Source of the DNA: VRUE01 sp963702705
GTDB lineage: Bacteria > Actinomycetota > Thermoleophilia > Solirubrobacterales > 70-9
Length of the DNA stretch: 64,000 nt
Direction: 5' to 3'
Assembly (NCBI GenBank): GCA_963702705.1
Contig: CAVPDR010000002.1
Location: 496,001-560,000, forward strand
Part shown: one piece after another, positions 59,153 to 64,000 of the stretch
Numbering within the stretch: the first letter of the stretch is position 1
How the letters are laid out: each line of letters starts with the position of its first letter
Made by a program: the position numbers and the translations under genes
The notes under the pieces: model-generated
Told to the model about the DNA's origin: nothing
Seen by the model: the letters and a program-made list of their open reading frames with translations, nothing else
Databases searched by the model: none

Positions 59153-60739
59153 TTACTCCCACTCGATGGTGGCGGGAGGCTTCGAGGAGATATCGAGCGC
59201 CACGCGGTTGACGTCGGCGATCTCGTTGATGATCCGGTTGGAGACCCGCTCCAGCAGGTCGTAGGGCAGGCGGGCCCAGTCGGCGGTCATCGCGTCGTCG
59301 GAGGTGACCGCCCGGATCACGATCGGGTAGGCGTAGGTGCGGCCGTCGCCCTGCACCCCGACCGAGCGCACGACCGGGAGCACGCAGAAGGATTGCCAGA
59401 GCTGGCGGTAGAGGTCGGCGGCGCGGATCTCCTCCTGCAGGATCGCGTCGGCGGCGCGCAGGATGTCGAGCCGCTCCTTGTTGACCTCGCCGCCGACGAT
59501 GCGGATCGCCAGGCCCGGCCCCGGGAAAGGCTGGCGCCAGACCATCCGTTCCGGCAGTCCCAGCTCGGCGCCGACCGCGCGTACCTCGTCCTTGAACAGC
59601 ATCCGCAGCGGCTCGACCAGCTCGAACTCGAGATCGTCGGGCAGGCCGCCGACGTTGTGATGGGACTTGATCGTCGCCGCATGGTCGCTGCCACCGGACT
59701 CGATCACGTCGGAGTAGAGCGTGCCCTGAACCAGGTAGGCGGCGTCCTCGAGCTTCTCCGCCTCCTCCTCGAAGACGCGGATGAACTCCTCGCCGATGAT
59801 CTTGCGCTTGCGCTCGGGCTCGTCGTGGCCGGCGAGCTTCTCGAGGAAACGCTGCTCGGCCTCGACGTGGACGAGCGGGATGCCGAACTGCTCGAAGGCG
59901 GCGACGACCTGCTCGGCCTCGTTCAGCCGCATCAGGCCGTGGTCGACGAAGACGCAGGTCAGCTGCTCGCCGATCGCCTTGTGGACGAGCAGCGCCGCGA
60001 CCGAGGAGTCGACGCCGCCGGAGAGGCCGCAGATGACCCGGCCCGCGCCCACCTGGGCGCGGATCTTGGCGACCTGCTCTTCGATCACCGACTGCGGCGA
60101 CCACTGCTGCTCGCAGCCGGCGACGTCGCGCAGGAAGCGGGTGAGGATCTCGGTCCCATATGGCGTGTGAACGACCTCGGGGTGGAACTGGATCCCGTAG
60201 AGGCCGCGGTCGGGGTACTCGCAGGCGGCCACCGGCGAGCCGGGGCTCGATGCGAGCGCAGTGAACCCCTCCGGGGGCTCGAAGACCGCATCGCGGTGGC
60301 TCATCCAGCAGTGCTGCTCCTCGGGCAGTCCGGCAAGAAGGTGCCCGCCCCCCTCGATCAAGGTCAAATCGGTACGCCCAAACTCCCCGGTCTCGGCCGC
60401 CTCAACCCGTCCCCCCAACGCCTGAACCATCGCCTGCATCCCGTAACAGATCCCAAGCAGAGGAATCCCCAGATCCAGCAGATCCGTAGGAAAGGCCGGA
60501 GCGCCCTCCTCATAAACGGAGGCGGGCCCTCCCGAGAGGATCAACCCCTTAGGAGCTCTCTCTCGAATGGTCGCAATCGTCGTCGTCGACGGCAGTAGCT
60601 CAGCAAACACACCGCATTCGCGGATGCGCCTCGCAATCAGCTGCGAGTACTGGCCCCCGAAATCGAGGACCAGTACCTCCTCTGAGGCCTGGGCCGGCGC
60701 TGTTGAGGCGCCGGCCTCAGTCGTCGGCGACTCCAACAC
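59153..60739 (-). CDS. guaA: GMP synthase (glutamine-hydrolysing)
   Basis: Converts XMP to GMP. 528 aa from GTG 60739; the ATG at 60790 lies deeper inside guaB3 and is less likely. Glutaminase domain: Cys in LGICYGMQAM, His/Glu in IQFHPEVVHT. ATP-pyrophosphatase loop GLSGGVDSSVAA (about residue 235) and the C-terminal dimerisation domain ending SKPPATIEWE. Overlaps the guaB3 end by 23 nt, so the purine genes are coupled. Confidence 0.97.
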   Translation of the reverse strand: MLESPTTEAGASTAPAQASEEVLVLDFGGQYSQLIARRIRECGVFAELLPSTTTIATIRERAPKGLILSGGPASVYEEGAPAFPTDLLDLGIPLLGICYGMQAMVQALGGRVEAAETGEFGRTDLTLIEGGGHLLAGLPEEQHCWMSHRDAVFEPPEGFTALASSPGSPVAACEYPDRGLYGIQFHPEVVHTPYGTEILTRFLRDVAGCEQQWSPQSVIEEQVAKIRAQVGAGRVICGLSGGVDSSVAALLVHKAIGEQLTCVFVDHGLMRLNEAEQVVAAFEQFGIPLVHVEAEQRFLEKLAGHDEPERKRKIIGEEFIRVFEEEAEKLEDAAYLVQGTLYSDVIESGGSDHAATIKSHHNVGGLPDDLEFELVEPLRMLFKDEVRAVGAELGLPERMVWRQPFPGPGLAIRIVGGEVNKERLDILRAADAILQEEIRAADLYRQLWQSFCVLPVVRSVGVQGDGRTYAYPIVIRAVTSDDAMTADWARLPYDLLERVSNRIINEIADVNRVALDISSKPPATIEWE

Positions 60740-61922
60740 CGGCCGAGACCGCTGCGCGCCCGTTCGACCCCATGCCGACCGACTGCTCATTTTGCAGCTT
60801 CTTGCCCTCGCTCATAAGCGCCGGCGCGACCATCACCTCGGCCCGCTGGAAGGAGCGGATGTCCTCGTAGCCGCAGGTGGCCATCGAGGTCTTCAGCGCT
60901 CCCATCAGGTTGAAGGTGCCGTCGTTCTCCTGCGCCGGGCCGAGCAGGATTTCCTCCAACGTCCCGTCCTGCTTGGTGGTGACGCGGGTTCCGCGGGGCA
61001 GCGAGGGATGGAACGTCGCCATCCCCCAGTGGAAGCCGCGGCCGGGGGCCTCCTTGGCGCGGGCCAGCGGCGAGCCGACCATCACCGAGTCCGCCCCGCA
61101 GGCGATCGCCTTGGAGACGTCGCCACCGGTGCGCATGCCGCCGTCGGCGATCACGTTGACGTACTCGCCGGTCTCGAGCATGTGCTGCGAACGGGCGGCC
61201 GCGACGTCGGCGATCGCCGTCGCCTGCGGTACCCCGATCCCGAGCACACCGCGGGTCGTGCAGGCGGCGCCGGGTCCGACGCCGACGAGGACGCCCACCG
61301 CCCCGGTCCGCATCAGGTGCAGGCCGGTCGAGTAGGAGGCGCAGCCGCCGACCACGGTCGGCACCGGCACCTCGGCGATGAACTCCTTCAGGTTGAGCGG
61401 CTCGACCGTGGTCGAGACGTGTTCGGCCGAGATCACCGTGCCCTGGATGACGAGGATGTCGATCCCGGCCTCGACCGCGACCTCGTAGTGCTCGCGCACT
61501 TTCTGCGGCGTCAGCGAGCCGCAGGCGACCGCGCCACGCTGCTTGATCTCGGCGATCCGCTTGCCGATCAGCTCCGGCTTGACCGGCTCGGCGTAGATCT
61601 CCTGCATGATCCGGGTCGCCTCGTGCTTGGGCGCGGCGGCGACCATCTCGAGCTTCTCCTCGGCGTTCTCGAAGCGGGTCCAGATCCCCTCGAGGTTGAG
61701 CACGCCGAGCCCACCGAGCTCGTTGACCAGCACCGCGGTGTCGGGACTGACCACGCCGTCCATCGCCGAGGCGACGAGCGGCAGCTCGAAGCGATAGGGG
61801 CCCAGCGTCCAGCTGATGTCAATGTCGTCGGGATCGCGGGTGCGGCGCGACGGGACGATTGCGATGTCGTCGAATCCGTAAGCGCGCCGCCCCTTCTTGC
61901 CTCGACCGATGTCGATCTCCAA
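60717..61922 (-). CDS. guaB3: GuaB3-family IMP dehydrogenase-related protein
   Basis: 401 aa, lacking the CBS insert of classical IMPDH. The barrel blocks are visible: DDIAIVPSRR, LPLVASAMDGVVS, the active-site Cys loop GPGAACTTRGVLGIGVPQ (about residue 230), ADGGMRTGGDVSKAIACGAD and the ALKTSMATCGYEDI region. GuaB3 proteins are typical of Actinobacteria and sit beside guaA, as here. Starts at TTG 61922 with GGAGG upstream. Activity may be GMP reductase-like or IMPDH-like. Confidence 0.92.
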   Translation of the reverse strand: MEIDIGRGKKGRRAYGFDDIAIVPSRRTRDPDDIDISWTLGPYRFELPLVASAMDGVVSPDTAVLVNELGGLGVLNLEGIWTRFENAEEKLEMVAAAPKHEATRIMQEIYAEPVKPELIGKRIAEIKQRGAVACGSLTPQKVREHYEVAVEAGIDILVIQGTVISAEHVSTTVEPLNLKEFIAEVPVPTVVGGCASYSTGLHLMRTGAVGVLVGVGPGAACTTRGVLGIGVPQATAIADVAAARSQHMLETGEYVNVIADGGMRTGGDVSKAIACGADSVMVGSPLARAKEAPGRGFHWGMATFHPSLPRGTRVTTKQDGTLEEILLGPAQENDGTFNLMGALKTSMATCGYEDIRSFQRAEVMVAPALMSEGKKLQNEQSVGMGSNGRAAVSAGVGVADD

Positions 61923-61953
61923 GTTAAGTCCTCCAGGGTGGCGTTGAAGACCC

Positions 61954-61959
61954 AGCCTA
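61954..61959 (-). promoter_or_regulatory. -10 box of guaB3-guaA
   Basis: TAGGCT, 31 nt before TTG 61922; overlaps the stop of the PfkB gene. Confidence 0.35.
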
Positions 61960-62913
61960 CACTTCGGCGGGGACCTCCAAATCCTGGACGTGGACCTCGC
62001 CGAGCAGGCGCTCGACCTGGTTGCGGTCGACCATGCCGGCGCCGAAGTGCTGGGTCGACTCGGCGCCGCAGGCGACGCCGTAGGCGAGGCAGTCGCCGGG
62101 CGGGCGGCCCTCGTAGCGCGCGGCGACGTAACCGGCCAGGAAGGCGTCGCCCGAGCCGACCGTGGAGACCGGCTCCAGCGACTCGGTCCGCACCTCGAGG
62201 AAACGCCGCTCCGGCCCTTCGCCGACCACGGCGACGCAACCGTCGGGCCGGGTGATCGCGGCCTCGGCGGCGCCGAGGCGGATCAGCTCGGTCAAGCCCT
62301 GGACAAGGTCGTCGCGGTCGGCGAACTCCTGGCCGACCAGCTCCTCGGCCTCGCGCTCGTTCGGGGTGACGACCGCGGGCCCGGCGCGCAGGCCGGCCCG
62401 CATCGCGTCGCCCTCGACGTCGAGCACAACCGGCACGCCGCGGTCGCCGAGGTCCTTGACCAGGCGCGCGTAGAGGTCGTCGCCGGCCCCAGGGGGAAGG
62501 CTGCCGGCGAGGACGCAGAGCTCGGCGCCGTCGGCAAGGTAGCCGAGCCGATCGACGAAGCGCTCGACCTCCTCGGGACTGACGGCCGGCCCGCGCTCGT
62601 TGATCTCCGTCTGCTCGCCCGAGGTCGGATCGATAACCGCGAGGTTGATCCGGGTCTCGCCGGCGATCCGGGTGAAATCGGTCAGCACGGCTTCTTCGCG
62701 CAGCTGTTCGAGCAGGCGGCTGCCGGTCGGCCCGCCGGCGAAGCCGGTCGCGATCACCGGGCGGCCGAGCAGCTTCAGCGCCCGCGCCACGTTGATCCCC
62801 TTGCCGCCGGAGACCGTGCGACTCTCGACCGCGCGGTGACGGTGGCCGAGGCGGAAGTTGGGCACCGCAACCGTGCGGTCAATCGCGGCGTTGAGGGTGA
62901 CGGTGACGATCAT
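61957..62913 (-). CDS. PfkB-family sugar kinase, 1-phosphofructokinase-like
   Basis: 318 aa. ATP-dependent kinase of the ribokinase superfamily: MIVTVTLNAAIDRTV at the N-terminus, SGGKGINVARALKLLG (PfkB signature 1), VVTPNEREAEELVG and the catalytic GSGDAFLAGYVAARYEG (signature 2, GAGD-type). FruK, LacC and PfkB cannot be separated by eye. ATG 62913 overlaps the end of the upstream carboxypeptidase gene (ATGA), so the earlier in-frame start at 63141 is not needed. Confidence 0.92.
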   Translation of the reverse strand: MIVTVTLNAAIDRTVAVPNFRLGHRHRAVESRTVSGGKGINVARALKLLGRPVIATGFAGGPTGSRLLEQLREEAVLTDFTRIAGETRINLAVIDPTSGEQTEINERGPAVSPEEVERFVDRLGYLADGAELCVLAGSLPPGAGDDLYARLVKDLGDRGVPVVLDVEGDAMRAGLRAGPAVVTPNEREAEELVGQEFADRDDLVQGLTELIRLGAAEAAITRPDGCVAVVGEGPERRFLEVRTESLEPVSTVGSGDAFLAGYVAARYEGRPPGDCLAYGVACGAESTQHFGAGMVDRNQVERLLGEVHVQDLEVPAEV

Positions 62914-63200
62914 CGGATTAGGCGCCTGAGTAGAAAGCCTCCCGCGACCAGTATCACGGACGAGAGCAGCGCAAGCCAGGCCAGATTGTCGCTGACGAAG
63001 CTTCTTACCCGATCGAGCGCGCTCGCACTCGGCGACTGCCCGCCCGGCCCGCAGCGGCACCGAGGCGACCCGCAGGCCATCGACGAAAGACGGTGGCGGT
63101 GCCAAGCGCCGCGCCGCGGCGGACCGGGCCCTCGACTTCACGCGGGGCGCGCACCGCGAGGCTCAGATGCTGGTCGGGCCGGATGCCGACGGCGACGCGT
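62910..63200 (-). other. Out-of-frame 3' part of the D,D-carboxypeptidase gene
   Basis: Beyond ~63200 the carboxypeptidase continues in other frames: RVAVGIRPDQHLSLAVRAPR (to ~63085), then VDGLRVASVPLRAGRAVAE (to ~63010), then RSFVSDNLAWLALL plus a membrane helix ending LLRRLIR and a TGA at 62910-62912 overlapping the kinase ATG. Each switch needs removal of one base. This restores the usual C-terminal beta domain and membrane anchor. Confidence 0.65.
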
Positions 63201-64000
63201 GCGAGCTGCGCGCAGCGGCAGCTCGCCGCCGCTGTAGCGGATCGAGGGATCGGCGAGCTCGGCACCGACCCGGATCGGCAGCCGCCGCCTGTACTGGGAG
63301 AAGCCGTAGTCGAGCAGCTCGATGTTGTCGGCGAAGCGGTCTTCGTCGGTGGGAGCGCCGATCGCAACCGAGATCAGCTCGACCCCCCGGCGGCGCCCCG
63401 AGCCGACGAGGACGTAGAGGGCGCCAAAGGTGTGGCCGGTCTTGACCCCGGTCACCCAGGGCGCCATCCGCAGCAGCTCGTTGATCGTCACGATCCGCCG
63501 CCGCGGCCTGACGCTGCGCAGGACGGCGCTGCGCGCATCGGCGATCCGGGCAAAGGCGGGGATCCGCAGCAGGTGCTGGGTCAGCGTGGCGAGGTCGCGG
63601 GCGCTGGAGTGGTTGCCACGCTGATCGAGCCCGATCGGGTTGGCGTAGTGGGTGTCGGACAGCCCCAGCGCCGCCGCGTAGCGGTTCATCCGGGCGACGA
63701 AGCGCGCCTCCGACCCGGCGGCGGCGCGGGCAAGGTCATAGGCGGCATCGTTGCCGCTGCGCAGGATCAGGCCGTAGAGCAGGTCGCGCACGCTGATCCG
63801 CTGTCCCGGCCGCAGGCCGAGCAGCGACTCGCCGTATTCGGCCCGGTAGGGAGCGGCGCGGACGATCCGGTCGAGCGGCAGCTCGTGGAGGACGACGTAG
63901 GCGGTCATCAGCTTGGTCGTGCTGGCGATCGGCAACTGGCGCCGATCGGCGTGCGAGACCAGCACTTCGCCGGTGCGGGCGTCGATCAATGCCCAGGCCC
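63138..64000 (-). CDS. D-alanyl-D-alanine carboxypeptidase (PBP5/DacF-like), 5' end outside window
   Basis: Serine peptidase trimming peptidoglycan stem peptides. Visible residues begin AWALIDARTGEVLVS at the window edge. The active-site triads are complete: SxxK in IASTTKLMTA, SxN in LRSGNDAAYD and KTG in VTGVKTGHTF. The frame as given ends at 63138 with an Arg-rich tail that replaces the normal C-terminal domain. The proper continuation lies in other frames down to 62910, so the gene is frameshifted or contains sequence errors. Confidence 0.88.
   Translation of the reverse strand, partial: AWALIDARTGEVLVSHADRRQLPIASTTKLMTAYVVLHELPLDRIVRAAPYRAEYGESLLGLRPGQRISVRDLLYGLILRSGNDAAYDLARAAAGSEARFVARMNRYAAALGLSDTHYANPIGLDQRGNHSSARDLATLTQHLLRIPAFARIADARSAVLRSVRPRRRIVTINELLRMAPWVTGVKTGHTFGALYVLVGSGRRRGVELISVAIGAPTDEDRFADNIELLDYGFSQYRRRLPIRVGAELADPSIRYSGGELPLRAARTRRRRHPARPASEPRGARPA

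Overview
The window is GC-rich chromosomal DNA. Gene content and order suggest an actinobacterium, probably class Thermoleophilia (Solirubrobacterales-like). This is inferred from the aa3 oxidase gene set with CtaA/CtaB, the rplM-rpsI-glmM-glmS order, a guaB3-guaA pair, a c-di-AMP riboswitch before a cell-wall hydrolase, and secreted Ala/Gly-rich orphan proteins. No 16S gene is present to confirm it. Many genes have a TANNNT -10 hexamer only 6-12 nt before the start codon and no Shine-Dalgarno, which indicates widespread leaderless transcription.

Layout. 0-5.2 kb: end-truncated scpA, trpS, an MFS drug exporter, a fetAB-type ABC exporter and a secreted protein. 5.4-9.9 kb: tRNA-Pro, a DUF1015 / cobalamin adenosyltransferase / OsmC / SDR run, a Nudix hydrolase and a frameshifted NAD-binding protein. 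10-17.1 kb: a lipid catabolism block (thiolase, acyl-CoA dehydrogenase, enoyl-CoA hydratase, 3-hydroxyacyl-CoA dehydrogenase) ending in an alkylsulfatase-type metallo-beta-lactamase. A class IV aminotransferase gene inside this block is flanked by two exact 53-bp inverted repeats. 17.2-23.4 kb: secreted beta-propeller, UBP zinc finger, greA, toxin-antitoxin relics, trxB, flippase-like and PAP2-like membrane proteins. 23.4-34.8 kb: respiration. A cofactor-depleted pair of oxidase subunit II-like and subunit I-like genes is followed by ctaB and two small membrane proteins. Then come a CBS protein, a dihaem cytochrome c lipoprotein, ctaA and the intact coxB-coxA-(Usp-like)-coxC operon. 34.8-44.2 kb: glycosyltransferase, two homologous long palindromic elements, an AtzG/amidase pair, a DrrAB-like ABC exporter, a GH63-like hydrolase and a nucleotidyltransferase. 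44.2-56.5 kb: infA, cca (3' frameshift), alr, CBS protein, NAD(P)HX repair enzyme, Fic protein, DUF3352 lipoprotein, glmS, glmM, rpsI (with a long acidic extension) and rplM. 56.5-64 kb: c-di-AMP riboswitch plus M23 peptidase, a Phd/VapC-type pair, a GxGD membrane protein, guaA, guaB3, a PfkB kinase and a D,D-carboxypeptidase gene running off the window with a broken 3' end.

The strongest candidate for something new is the 23.4-27.1 kb operon. It encodes a haem-copper oxidase-like two-subunit membrane protein in which the CuA site, the CuB ligands, the haem a3 ligand and one haem a ligand are replaced. It is kept in a tidy overlapping operon with haem O synthase, near a complete conventional aa3 oxidase. 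The second is a set of long palindromic elements with conserved loops and changing stems.
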